A stretch of 36,637 nucleotides of DNA, taken from positions 1 through 36,637 of the forward strand of contig CAYMST010000016.1 of the NCBI GenBank assembly GCA_964393115.1, given 5' to 3'. This DNA comes from CAYMST01 sp964393115. Lineage in GTDB: Bacteria; Bacteroidota; Bacteroidia; Cytophagales; Cyclobacteriaceae. Under the pieces are notes generated by a model that did not search any database, was not told the DNA's origin, and was given only the letters and a program-made list of their open reading frames with translations. Of the stretch, positions 6,836 through 15,320 are shown piece after piece. Positions within the stretch are counted from its first letter, which is position 1; each line of letters begins with the position of its first letter. The position numbers and the translations under genes were made by a program.

Positions 6836-7750
6836 GGTAACTTCATTGCGGTATGAGAGAGGTGTTTTTCCGGTATTCCTCTTAAAAAAAGCACTGAAGT
6901 TATTGGGGCTATCGAAGTGCAATGAGTACGCAATCTCCTTTACTGACCACTCTGTTTGTGCTAGATACGATTTCGCCAATGACAAGATATGGTTGTGAAT
7001 GTGATTAAGTGCGGTAATTCCTGAAACAGACTTTATCACGGCGTTTAAATGATTTGGATGAACACTTAGTTTTTCGGCGTAGTAGCTAGTAGTATGAAGA
7101 TTAGAAAATGTTTCTAATTGATTGTCGGGATAAAAGCTGGTTTGGATCAATGTTTGATATCTCGATAGAAGCTTCAAGTCCGCAGCTTTTAGACTCTTGT
7201 TAGCTATCTCTTTCTCTACTTGCTGTTCGAAAAAACGTCTTACCAGTGAAAGTAATAAGAATACATGCGCTTCTATAATTTGAAACTTATCACTGGATTT
7301 ACCATTGTATTCTTGCCAAATGGCTTCATAAATGGATAGAACACGTTGAATTTGAGACGTTGGGATGGTAAATGGGATCGCCTGGTCCATTTTCAGAAAA
7401 GGGAACAGGTTCAGTAAGTCCGATAGTACTACCGACTGCGCAATGAAGTCCTGGCTAAACATCAAGTAATAGCCTTTCCAATTAGGAACGATGTCCCAAG
7501 AAAGTACCTGAAATGGGGTATTGAAAAATATAGTAGAACCCTCTGGAAAATTCGCGAATTCGCCCGAAACCACACTTCCATCTCCTTCGGCTTTTACCGC
7601 TATGGCATAGAACTCATGGCGGAAAGCAGGCATATGCTCGATGACCGAAGACATATTCTCTTCAAAACTCCGAATATCAAAATGCGGATACTTCGGAGGA
7701 GCGATGCGGATGCCTTCACAATATTGCGATATCGTCTTGAAGTGCTTCAA
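6824..7750 (-). CDS. AraC-family transcriptional regulator
   Basis: The 308-residue product has the AraC layout. Residues about 20-170 form a cupin-like sensory half (SGEFANFPEGSTIFFNTPFQVL, GYYLMFSQDFI), and residues about 205-305 form the paired helix-turn-helix: the first helix pair in YYAEKLSVHPNHLNAVIKSV and the second in SVKEIAYSLHFDSPNNFSAFFKR followed by the conserved GKTPLSYR. It is cytoplasmic, with no signal or membrane segment. The start is 39 bp after the TonB receptor stop, same strand, so the two may be cotranscribed and it may control the receptor or the hydrolase/SnoaL pair downstream. The end is odd: the last three codons and the stop come from dispersed repeat copy C, so the native C-terminus may have been replaced. 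Confidence 0.9.
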   Translation of the reverse strand: MKHFKTISQYCEGIRIAPPKYPHFDIRSFEENMSSVIEHMPAFRHEFYAIAVKAEGDGSVVSGEFANFPEGSTIFFNTPFQVLSWDIVPNWKGYYLMFSQDFIAQSVVLSDLLNLFPFLKMDQAIPFTIPTSQIQRVLSIYEAIWQEYNGKSSDKFQIIEAHVFLLLSLVRRFFEQQVEKEIANKSLKAADLKLLSRYQTLIQTSFYPDNQLETFSNLHTTSYYAEKLSVHPNHLNAVIKSVSGITALNHIHNHILSLAKSYLAQTEWSVKEIAYSLHFDSPNNFSAFFKRNTGKTPLSYRNEVTWNP

Positions 7751-7789
7751 GTCACTAAATTATCACAAGCTCAGACGATATCAAACGCT

Positions 7790-10700
7790 CTAAAAACTAT
7801 ACTTGATCCCTAGTTGCGCCCGCCATCTCGAATTAAAAAGATCAGTTACGTATGGATCAGTTCCTTCAGGTATGTTGTATTGAAACTGGGGTTCGTTATC
7901 CTCTATTCCCCTAAAGTTGAGCAAGCTAAAGCTTGAGTTCACCACATTTGGTACAAACACCAGACGGCCCCAATCTCGATTGATAAAATTTAGGACGTTC
8001 AGCATATCAAAAGAGAGTGCAATGCGATCTCCATTTCCTAGGTTCAACGTATATTCAAGCTTCATGTCTAGCTCATAATTCCACGGCGTCCTCGCTCCGT
8101 TTCTTTCTACTGTTTTTCCCCTTCTACCATTGAGATATGGATCTTGTTCAATAAATGTGTTTAACTGATTCCACTGTTCAGCCGCTGTAACGATTACATT
8201 TCCCGAAGCGTCTGTGATATCGATTAGGTTGATTTCACTAGCGTCTCTAGGTACATAAATCAAGTCATTTCGCGATGATCCATCTCTATTCAGGTCTCCC
8301 TGGTAGACATAAGAAAATGGAGTTCCCGCTCTCGCATTGAACAAAAAGGATACAAAACCGGAGCTTTGCTTGCCTATATCAAAGGAATAGGTATGACTAC
8401 TTACGAACTTATGTCGCAAATCAAAATTGGAAAATGATACGTCCGGATCATTGGAGACTACGGCTTGGTTCCATTCGAAATTTGCTGCCGGAGAGCTACG
8501 AACGGTACTCGATACATCTTTGCTCCGCCCATAGGTATAGCCTAGATACCCTTGGTAGTTTTTCATCTCCTTGGTCACCCCAAGGGTGACATTATATCGA
8601 AACCCCTGATCGGTATTGGTCAGTAGGAATACGTTTGTAAAATTTGGATTAACCTTGATGGCATCACCTGTCTCCTGGAAATACGGACGGTTATCTGCGC
8701 CACTAAAATTCGCTAAGTCGTCTTGACGGTTGATCGACTGAAAAAACAGACCATTTACTACATCGGTATAGGTCATTTCTAGATCGAATGTCCATTTGTT
8801 CTTCAATTTGGCTTTGAAGGCCAAGTTTGTCTTCCAGTCTCTTGGTAAGCTGAAGTCTGGATCTAGTAGATTTATTTCTGTGAGATTAGGCTGTTCGCTA
8901 CGAAGGTCTTCTAAGTTGTCGGTCAAGGCGACTGGATCGTCTGGTCTCAGATCTATATTGAAATACTCGGTCCCAGAAATATACTCGGCGTAGGCAAACC
9001 ATAAATAGGGCATTCTGCCTGAGAATAGTCCTGTTCCTCCTCTGAGTGTATACTTACCCTTTTGATCAAAAGAATAGTTAAAGCCAAAACGAGGATTTAA
9101 CTGAACCTTGTTTGAGATAGTATTGTCAAATCGTGCGAATTCTGTGGTCTGTTGTACCGCAGGACTAATAGGCAACCGCTGTGTCAGAAACTGTCCATCG
9201 ACTCGTAAACCAGCTGTGAGCTCTAGTCCATCATTTACACGAACGTTATCCTGAAAGAAAGCGGCCGCTTCCATAACGCCAATGGTTGCCGAAGGGCGAT
9301 TGCTTACAAAGTCAAAGTCGTTATTTCGTACATGGTATACGCCGCGAATTCGTGCTGGTCTATCTTCCAAGAAATCCGCAACAGAGCGGTATTCCCACCT
9401 TCCATTCCAAGCGGATAGAAAACCATAATCGACATCGTGTAACTGTCCGAAAATACCGGCTTTAAAATGGTGTTTATTAACTCTAAACGTGTAGTTATTG
9501 GCCAGTTGGAGAGTGACGAAATTGGTATTGTAGACAGACGCTTCGCGGTAAGTACCTCCAAAGATCCGACCTGCTGAGGACGTAGCGATTTGAATATGGG
9601 GAAATACCCTCCCGTCAAAATCGCGGTCTTCTTTAACCGAATTAACACCAAAGGTCAATTGGTTAGTTGCGCCATTGTCAAAATTTGACTTTAGCTCTAA
9701 AGCCATGCTATTGGCCATGCTAGAATGTTGATAACCCTGATTCCCAAAGTTGAAAAAGGTACTGTTCCACTCCAGGTTATCTGCGAAGCTGTTCACATAG
9801 TTGTTTCGAATCGTTAGCTTATGTTTTTCTGAAATATTATAATCGATTCGCGCAAAGATCTTCGTACTTCCCGTTCTCAGATCAGCACTTTGAAAGGCTC
9901 CTGGGTCATACTCGTAAGTCGTTAATAATCGGTTTCGAACAGCCTGAATATCCTCCAAAGAAATATCCGAAGTATTACTCCCTGGTGCATTCAAGACCGG
10001 AGTATTGGATAGTGCCTGCTCCACATTTACATAATAGAACAATTTATCTTTTATCAGTGGCCCTCCTACTCCAGTTCCAAACTGGGTATCATAAAACGAC
10101 TGTACTTCCTGTGATCTTCCTCCTGCGTAACGTCCTATCAAACGCTGATTGTTACCAAAAGCATATATCTCTCCTTTCATGCTGTTAGTCCCGTTTTTAG
10201 TGACAAGGTTGATACTGGCTCCATTGAAGTTTCCGATGCTCACATCAAAGGGCGCCAACTTAACACTCACCTGTTTTACCGCACCCAGTCCAATAGGCTG
10301 ACTTCTGGATAGACTACCCGGCGTGCCGTTCGCTAAAGAGCCTGAAGCCCCACTCGCCGGTTCTTGAAATCCGATAATGTCATTATTAGCGATCCCGTCA
10401 ATACTCAGGTTATTAAATCTATTGCTGGCTCCACCAAACGAATTAAGATTGTTTTCAGGTAGGTTCTTCGTTAAGTCTTGAATGCTCCTATTAACCGTGG
10501 GCGTCGAACGAATTGCTCTACGGCTCAGTAAGGTTTCATTACCGTTTTTTTGCGATATCGACTGTGCGGTTATCACAACACCTTGTAGGGTTGTACTCGA
10601 CTCGGTCAGCGTTATGTTTTGAATGGCTATGCTTCCTAGATTAATGGATAGCTGCTTCTCTATCGGTGTAAAGCCTATATAAGAAACTGTAAGCCTGTAA

Positions 10701-10927
10701 GTATCTCCAGGAGGAATATTGGTAATTCGAAAGAAGCCGTTCTCTGCCGAAGTGGTCGCATAGGTGAACATGGTTTCGGTATCCACCACGAGAACGTTGG
10801 CAAAAGGAACTGGCTCTTTCTGGTCATCCTTCACTGTCCCCTGTATTCCACCTGTTGTTTCTTGTGCCCAGATAATACTGTGAAACAAACAGAGCAACAG
10901 AAATGTAATTTCTATTTTCTTCATCAA
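7790..10927 (-). CDS. TonB-dependent outer-membrane receptor, Oar-like
   Basis: The 1045-residue product has a signal peptide (residues 1-21, ending WAQ), a carboxypeptidase-regulatory-like domain (about 24-112: GGIQGTVKD, PFANVLVVDT, GFFRITNIPPGDTYRLTVSYIGF), a plug domain (about 130-250) and a long beta-barrel ending in an aromatic residue (KYSF), as outer-membrane barrels do. The barrel carries the motif NRDGSSRNDLIYVP near residues 880-895, common in the Oar-type TonB receptors of this phylum. Such proteins import large ligands or serve as surface proteins; substrate specificity cannot be read. There is no SusD partner alongside, so it is not a classical SusC pair. A short piece of this gene, or of a close relative, is present in the scar at 4033-4073. 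Confidence 0.9.
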   Translation of the reverse strand: MMKKIEITFLLLCLFHSIIWAQETTGGIQGTVKDDQKEPVPFANVLVVDTETMFTYATTSAENGFFRITNIPPGDTYRLTVSYIGFTPIEKQLSINLGSIAIQNITLTESSTTLQGVVITAQSISQKNGNETLLSRRAIRSTPTVNRSIQDLTKNLPENNLNSFGGASNRFNNLSIDGIANNDIIGFQEPASGASGSLANGTPGSLSRSQPIGLGAVKQVSVKLAPFDVSIGNFNGASINLVTKNGTNSMKGEIYAFGNNQRLIGRYAGGRSQEVQSFYDTQFGTGVGGPLIKDKLFYYVNVEQALSNTPVLNAPGSNTSDISLEDIQAVRNRLLTTYEYDPGAFQSADLRTGSTKIFARIDYNISEKHKLTIRNNYVNSFADNLEWNSTFFNFGNQGYQHSSMANSMALELKSNFDNGATNQLTFGVNSVKEDRDFDGRVFPHIQIATSSAGRIFGGTYREASVYNTNFVTLQLANNYTFRVNKHHFKAGIFGQLHDVDYGFLSAWNGRWEYRSVADFLEDRPARIRGVYHVRNNDFDFVSNRPSATIGVMEAAAFFQDNVRVNDGLELTAGLRVDGQFLTQRLPISPAVQQTTEFARFDNTISNKVQLNPRFGFNYSFDQKGKYTLRGGTGLFSGRMPYLWFAYAEYISGTEYFNIDLRPDDPVALTDNLEDLRSEQPNLTEINLLDPDFSLPRDWKTNLAFKAKLKNKWTFDLEMTYTDVVNGLFFQSINRQDDLANFSGADNRPYFQETGDAIKVNPNFTNVFLLTNTDQGFRYNVTLGVTKEMKNYQGYLGYTYGRSKDVSSTVRSSPAANFEWNQAVVSNDPDVSFSNFDLRHKFVSSHTYSFDIGKQSSGFVSFLFNARAGTPFSYVYQGDLNRDGSSRNDLIYVPRDASEINLIDITDASGNVIVTAAEQWNQLNTFIEQDPYLNGRRGKTVERNGARTPWNYELDMKLEYTLNLGNGDRIALSFDMLNVLNFINRDWGRLVFVPNVVNSSFSLLNFRGIEDNEPQFQYNIPEGTDPYVTDLFNSRWRAQLGIKYSF

Positions 10928-11015
10928 AACTTAAATAAATAAAAGATTAGGACTAAATCTGTTTAGCCGAATCTCTAAAATTTGTTCATAAACGGAAATA
11001 AATAAGGTAATATTA

Positions 11016-11033
11016 ACCCTTGATAATAAGGGT
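11016..11033 (-). terminator. Weak hairpin after the DUF2064 gene
   Basis: A 6-bp stem (accctt / aagggt) with a 6-nt loop directly follows the DUF2064 stop. The sequence beyond it on the minus strand is AT-rich but has no real T-run. Support is weak. Confidence 0.3.
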
Positions 11034-11034
11034 G

Positions 11035-11724
11035 TTAGGAATTAATTAAGGCAAATGGGGAACCCTTATTTTTGGTAATCTGCTGGACTAGACCTAGCAA
11101 TGAGAGTGAAGTGATTAAGTCAAAATCAGGTAACTCTTGGCCAAGTGATCTTATAATATTGCGAAGGGTAAGATCCTCGGTCTCCAGTGTGGGAATATCC
11201 TTTAACACTGAAAGATGATCTATATCATGAAGTCTGTCAAGCTCAGTAGGTTGGAAGCGCCTTTTGGTGAAATCATCACGTAATTCAGCAGCTACTCCTC
11301 TCGTGTTCCAAGCATACTTGGAAAAGGTGTCTTGATCAAAGTGTTGTCGGCAAAGCCCAATTAAATAAAAGCCTCCGTCAACTGAAGGACCTAGAACGGG
11401 TTTTCCAAATATTAAATGATGGGTAGCCTGATGAATATGACTTTCCTGAAGTTGTGGACAGTCGTTACCTATGGCAACAACGGCATCAAACCCTTGATCA
11501 AATACAGACTGAAAAGCGTTAGAGAGCTTTGCTCCAAAGCTGTCTCCTTGTTGTTTTGTTTCGTCAACATAAAAGACAGGAAGACCACTTTTCTTCGTAA
11601 CTCTTCTCGTATAGCGGTCCAATGAAATCACCAAGTCACCCGCCTTCATAAAAGGCTTACGCTTCAATTCTTCCTCAACAGAAAGAGCGAAAACAAGAAG
11701 TGCTGTTTTTTTAGATGACATCAA
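11035..11724 (-). CDS. DUF2064 (TIGR04282-type) glycosyltransferase-like protein
   Basis: The 229-residue product has the features of the DUF2064 group of the GT-A nucleotide-diphospho-sugar transferase superfamily: a central GNDCPQL motif near residue 88, where the Asp would bind metal or nucleotide, and GPSVDGGFYLIGL near 112-124. The C-terminal HDIDHLSVLKDI segment matches the usual end of the family. It has no signal peptide. The N-terminal strand (ALLVFALSVEEELKRKP) is followed by a region where typical members have a KTRL-type nucleotide-binding stretch that is not obvious here. Members are cytoplasmic and most have no measured activity. It is transcribed away from the BlaI/M56 pair. 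Confidence 0.8.
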   Translation of the reverse strand: MMSSKKTALLVFALSVEEELKRKPFMKAGDLVISLDRYTRRVTKKSGLPVFYVDETKQQGDSFGAKLSNAFQSVFDQGFDAVVAIGNDCPQLQESHIHQATHHLIFGKPVLGPSVDGGFYLIGLCRQHFDQDTFSKYAWNTRGVAAELRDDFTKRRFQPTELDRLHDIDHLSVLKDIPTLETEDLTLRNIIRSLGQELPDFDLITSLSLLGLVQQITKNKGSPFALINS

Positions 11725-11891
11725 TTGAACTTACTAACTCCTAAAATACCAGATTAGGAGAATTATGATCGTATTAAAGGTTAAAAACGTCTCACTAAGG
11801 ACGTAATAACAAGAATAACGTACTTAGAGGTCTCACAAACGACTAAGCTATTCACCTCCAATCATGTCAATAGAGTTGTAATTCAATCGTT

Positions 11892-11929
11892 CAACTTATT
11901 TTTAAGTTGGTTAACTTAAAGATAAGTTG
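11892..11929. promoter_or_regulatory. Tandem palindromic operator for the BlaI-type repressor
   Basis: Two dyads of the form aactta-N4-taagtt stand at 11893-11908 and 11913-11928, with centres 20 bp apart (two helical turns), so the whole 38-bp block is itself nearly palindromic. The second dyad sits immediately before the -7 box of the promoter. BlaI/MecI dimers bind such dyads and autorepress their own operon; the location here fits that. Confidence 0.75.
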
Positions 11930-11937
11930 TAGGTTTG
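11930..11937 (+). promoter_or_regulatory. Bacteroidota-type -7 box of the blaI promoter
   Basis: The octamer taggtttg matches the TAnnTTTG consensus of this phylum exactly. A partial -33 element (TTGG at 11907-11910) stands 19 bases upstream. Both are overlapped or flanked by the operator dyads, and the start codon is 29 bp downstream. Confidence 0.6.
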
Positions 11938-11966
11938 CATTGCTGATTAAGAAAACTTGTAAAGTA

Positions 11967-12341
11967 ATGGTTACACTAACTAAGGCGGAAGAGAAAATCA
12001 TGAAAATTCTCTGGGGTATTGGGCAAGGATTTATCAAGGATATCCTCGAACAATACCCCGACCCAAAACCTCCTTACAATTCGGTTTCGACCATTGTCCG
12101 CGTATTGGTACAAAAAGAAATCGTGGGATTCAAAGCTTACGGTAAAACGTATGAATACTATCCGCTAATTACCAAGGAGACATATAGCAAAGGTCAACTG
12201 TCACGGTTAGTCTCTGATTATTACAATAATTCTCTCAAGCAAGTTGTCAGTTTCTTTTCTGAGAGTAAACAATTGAATGAGAACGAGTTGGATGAAGCCA
12301 TAAAAATGTTGGAAGAGCTAAAGTTGAAAAAAGATGATTAA
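11967..12341 (+). CDS. BlaI/MecI/CopY-family winged-helix repressor
   Basis: I chose the ATG at 11967 because the frame opening at 11907 begins inside the operator. The 124-residue product starts with the family-typical LTKAEEKIMKILW helix, followed by the recognition region (PPYNSVSTIVRVLVQKEIVGFK) and the wing (GKTYEYYPLI). The C-terminal third is the dimerisation/cleavage region, with QVVSFFSES where BlaI-type proteins are cut by the partner peptidase. The stop overlaps the M56 gene start by 8 bases, so the two are translationally coupled. Expected role: autorepression of the pair and perhaps of distant genes, relieved by proteolysis. No beta-lactamase gene is nearby. Confidence 0.9.
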   Translation: MVTLTKAEEKIMKILWGIGQGFIKDILEQYPDPKPPYNSVSTIVRVLVQKEIVGFKAYGKTYEYYPLITKETYSKGQLSRLVSDYYNNSLKQVVSFFSESKQLNENELDEAIKMLEELKLKKDD

Positions 12342-14055
12342 GCTAATGCTCTACTTGCTAGAGGTAAGTGCAGTAGTCGCAATTTTATATGCTTGCTACT
12401 TCGCTTTGCTTCGAAAGGAGACGTTTTTTGATCTGAACCGAGCTTTTCTCTTAGGTATCATGATCATCTCGTTTCTTTTTCCACTCGTCAATCTTGACTT
12501 TTTAAGTTCAAGTCCAACACCGATTAATGACTCCATTGATCAGCTGCGTCAGACACGCATGACGTATTTTGAAGCATTAGAATCATGGTCTACAGAGGGA
12601 TACTCTATAGAGAACAACCATGTAGGTATCAGTAAATCAGATAGATCCGTTTCAACTAAGTCGTACCGCGTAGTGCTCATTGGCATACTGAGTATTTATC
12701 TATTCGGCGTGGTGGTTGCTTTATCACGATTGCTTTGGGCGTACTATTCAGTATTGCAACTGCGATGGCGCTATGATAAAGAACAGATTGATGACACGCT
12801 GGTCGTAAAGCTGCCCTATCCAACGGCTCCCTTCTCTTTCCTCAACACCGCATTTATATGCGAAGAAGAAAAGAATGACGAGGCACTTGGTCAGATACTG
12901 GCACATGAAAAAGTGCACATCCAGCAGTGGCATTCCGTAGACTTAATATTTGTTCAACTTTTAGGAGCTGTGCTTTGGTTCAACCCAGTCGTATGGCTTT
13001 TGATAAAATCTTTAAAAACTACACATGAATACATAGCAGATCGAAAAATTATCAGTCAGGGTTATTCCTTAGTTAGGTACCAATCATTGCTTTTGAGTCA
13101 ATTAATCAGCAACAACTCGATCGGGTTGGTACACAATTTTAATTTGACATTTATCAAAAAAAGAATAACAATGATGAACATAGAAAGGTCCGGGTGGATC
13201 GGCAAAGCTAAAGTAGCCGCTTCCCTTTCGCTTACAATAGCGCTTGGTCTTATCATGATGCAGTGCAATACAACACTAGACGAACAAAGTAGCACTTCTG
13301 GAGTTCGAGATATAGATGACATCATCGACTGGGGCACAGAGTCGGTATCATATGTCGTTCCTACTCTGCCAAAAAGTGAATTCAAGTACAAAGGTACTAG
13401 TGACAACACCATGCAAATCGAAATTTATGATGACCAGATTCATGTAGATAAACAATTAGTCAGCTTGTGTGATTTACCCAAGGCTATTAAGTCATCAAAA
13501 ATTGATCGTCATGGAATCGTACTCATGTTGGTGGATCATCAACAAACCATGTCCTTAGTACGCGCCGTGGAATGGGAACTTCGAAAAATCAATAGACGAA
13601 AGGTCATTTACTCCGGAAAGACCGAAGAAGGCTCGCGCGTCGAAGTAAAACACATGTTGGCTCCAGCACCAGGCAATAGTTATGGTATAGAATTACATAC
13701 GGTTGATGACGCATATGCTAAAGCTCATGATCTAGATATTTTAAAAGTAGACCTCAATGGGAACTTAAGTTCTAAAGATCAAAAGCGAGTGTATGACTTT
13801 GTGATGGCACATGTTAAGGTCAGTAAGTCCAATTATATGGTTAGCGCTAAATATGATGATGATACTTATTTTGGGGATTACCTAGCGAACATGATCTATA
13901 TCCGAGCTGGGTTTAACCAAATATATCAGGAGCGCTCTCAAAAGATGTTTGGTAAAAACTTCTTCGAACTGGATAAGTCAAATCCAGAAGAAAAAACGCA
14001 GTATAACGCAGTACGTAAAGGAATACCAATGGCTATTTCGATTGCTGAAATTTAA
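12334..14055 (+). CDS. M56-family membrane metallopeptidase (BlaR1-like) with ExbD-like C-terminal part
   Basis: The 573-residue product has membrane helices near residues 5-25, 34-54, 112-132, about 203-225 and 292-310. The zinc motif HEKVH (191-195) and the downstream Glu in HEYIADRK (231-238) identify a gluzincin of family M56, as in BlaR1/MecR1. These sense a signal outside the membrane and cleave their BlaI partner inside. Beyond the last helix BlaR1 has a penicillin-binding domain, but here residues about 357-428 (MQIEIYDDQIHVDKQLVSL, then GIVLMLVD and RKVIYSGK) resemble the periplasmic domain of ExbD, and about 466-535 may be a second, weaker copy. The signal is therefore probably not a beta-lactam. 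The gene overlaps the repressor gene and is followed by a hairpin. Confidence 0.85.
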   Translation: MIKLMLYLLEVSAVVAILYACYFALLRKETFFDLNRAFLLGIMIISFLFPLVNLDFLSSSPTPINDSIDQLRQTRMTYFEALESWSTEGYSIENNHVGISKSDRSVSTKSYRVVLIGILSIYLFGVVVALSRLLWAYYSVLQLRWRYDKEQIDDTLVVKLPYPTAPFSFLNTAFICEEEKNDEALGQILAHEKVHIQQWHSVDLIFVQLLGAVLWFNPVVWLLIKSLKTTHEYIADRKIISQGYSLVRYQSLLLSQLISNNSIGLVHNFNLTFIKKRITMMNIERSGWIGKAKVAASLSLTIALGLIMMQCNTTLDEQSSTSGVRDIDDIIDWGTESVSYVVPTLPKSEFKYKGTSDNTMQIEIYDDQIHVDKQLVSLCDLPKAIKSSKIDRHGIVLMLVDHQQTMSLVRAVEWELRKINRRKVIYSGKTEEGSRVEVKHMLAPAPGNSYGIELHTVDDAYAKAHDLDILKVDLNGNLSSKDQKRVYDFVMAHVKVSKSNYMVSAKYDDDTYFGDYLANMIYIRAGFNQIYQERSQKMFGKNFFELDKSNPEEKTQYNAVRKGIPMAISIAEI

Positions 14056-14066
14056 GTTTTAAAACT

Positions 14067-14094
14067 ATACCGAAGGTCTAGTTTCCTTCGGTAT
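14067..14094 (+). terminator. Terminator hairpin after the M56 gene
   Basis: Perfect 10-bp stem (ataccgaagg / ccttcggtat) with an 8-nt loop, 11 bp after the stop codon. The run of T after it is short, so Rho-independent function is probable but not certain. Confidence 0.6.
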
Positions 14095-14144
14095 GGCTTG
14101 TGCAAAATGCTCAAAGTACCCACAAAACTTAGGGAAACTTCGCA

Positions 14145-14175
14145 AACTGCAATAGCGTTTTACCCTATTGCAGTT
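14145..14175. terminator. Second intergenic hairpin
   Basis: Perfect 11-bp stem (aactgcaatag / ctattgcagtt) with a 9-nt loop between convergent genes. No clear T-run on either side. Confidence 0.45.
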
Positions 14176-14424
14176 AATCGAGTTAAACTTTCTGAAAGGT
14201 ATAATGGCTATGCCTTATGACTAGACAAAATACAGAGCCCATATACAAAATCACATGCTTAATATTTGAGAACGGGTCAATTTGATCCTATTTTCAAATA
14301 TTTAACTTCTGACTTTTTCAGCAAGTTCTAACTGCTCCAAATAATTATTGTAAGTGACTATAACTAAATCTTATAGGTCATCTAAGATGTAATGGAGAAC
14401 TTCTATTTGGAGCAAACTTTATCC

Positions 14425-15252
14425 TTAATCAATATTTTCCAATTTCTTAATTCTCTCCAAAAGTTCTATTTGATGTAAGGTAAGCTCTTCAACCTTTTTC
14501 AATAAGATCATGTTCATTTTCAACAGATCAACTCCGTCTTGCGACATTTCTGTTGCTGACGGCACTTCTGGCAGATGCTTATTTTGGTCTATATAAAATT
14601 TGGTATCCTCTAAGGACATTAAGTTGTAACTATCTTCAAAAACATAATCAGGAACGGATTCAAAATCTGTGTCTATCAATACTTCCTTACAATGAATTTT
14701 ACCGTTGACGGTGAGTTCACTATCAGGGTTATCTGTACCAATGCCCACTTTACCATCTTCCACCACAGTGAATAGAGCTCCATGAATTTCGCCTTCAGTT
14801 TTATTTCCAAAAACCTGAAACTTATCATCCGAACTGTTTTGGAATTCATCTATGTAAAAGCGCATATCGTTATGCGACACAAACTCTAAAGAATTAGATC
14901 TTTCTCTTATGGAATTCGCAGAGCTACCAAAAACTACTTCAACATCTTCTACCAAGTGAACGTTACCGTAATTGCTGACTCTAAAAAGCTCTTCCCAACC
15001 AGTTTTCGAAGGATCTTCTGCATCTCGTCCTATGACGAATTCTGCATCGTTATCGTTATCGTTATAGTCTAATGCTATAGCCAATTTCCCTTTGGTGGAT
15101 AGGGATGCAGATCCTGAACTATAATCTGAATTAATCATTTTAAGTATTGTAGCCTTGTTTTCTGCTTCTATTCGGTCAGTTACTATAGGTGTTTGACCGA
15201 AAGCAAAACATGAATAAAGAATAAGGGTAGTAATAACTATAAAATTTCTCAT
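14425..15252 (-). CDS. Secreted tail-fibre-like protein
   Basis: I chose the ATG at 15252 (MRNFIVITTLILYSCFAFGQ) because it gives a clean signal peptide; the longest frame begins at 15300. Residues about 55-170 are beta-rich (GKLAIALDYNDN, FRVSNYGNVHL). A GKVGIGTDNPDSELTVNGKI block follows, and the C-terminal 80 residues carry the pattern common to Bacteroidota fibre-like proteins: FYIDQNKHLPEVPSATEM, then a Leu-rich coiled coil to the end (LLKMNMILLKKVEELTL). The block resembles the region near S74 chaperone domains of phage tail fibres but no catalytic Ser/Lys dyad is evident. It probably forms a trimeric surface fibre. The gene starts about 70 bp after the 853-residue T9SS protein stop, so the two probably form one operon. 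Confidence 0.75.
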   Translation of the reverse strand: MRNFIVITTLILYSCFAFGQTPIVTDRIEAENKATILKMINSDYSSGSASLSTKGKLAIALDYNDNDNDAEFVIGRDAEDPSKTGWEELFRVSNYGNVHLVEDVEVVFGSSANSIRERSNSLEFVSHNDMRFYIDEFQNSSDDKFQVFGNKTEGEIHGALFTVVEDGKVGIGTDNPDSELTVNGKIHCKEVLIDTDFESVPDYVFEDSYNLMSLEDTKFYIDQNKHLPEVPSATEMSQDGVDLLKMNMILLKKVEELTLHQIELLERIKKLENID

Positions 15253-15320
15253 GAGTATATGATTAATAACTGAAAAACGTTTTGTTAATTTATTTGACAT
15301 CAGTTGATGAGGGTAAATTA

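Larger units (their letters stand above)
14056..14424. other. Gene-free spacer rich in hairpins
   Basis: No coding frame is credible here. Between the convergent M56 gene and the tail-fibre-like gene lie three inverted repeats: 14067-14094, 14145-14175 and 14261-14302, the last with an inner dyad gggtcaatttgatcc. The density suggests bidirectional termination or a structured intergenic element. Confidence 0.5.

Noticed and set aside
11907..11966. Upstream extension of the BlaI-type protein from GTG at 11907
   Set aside because: It would place the start inside the operator and upstream of the -7 box, and the extra residues do not belong to the family.
14425..15252. Fibre-like protein as evidence of a prophage
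   Set aside because: No capsid, terminase, portal or integrase genes are nearby; proteins with this pattern and a signal peptide are common as chromosomal secreted proteins in this phylum.
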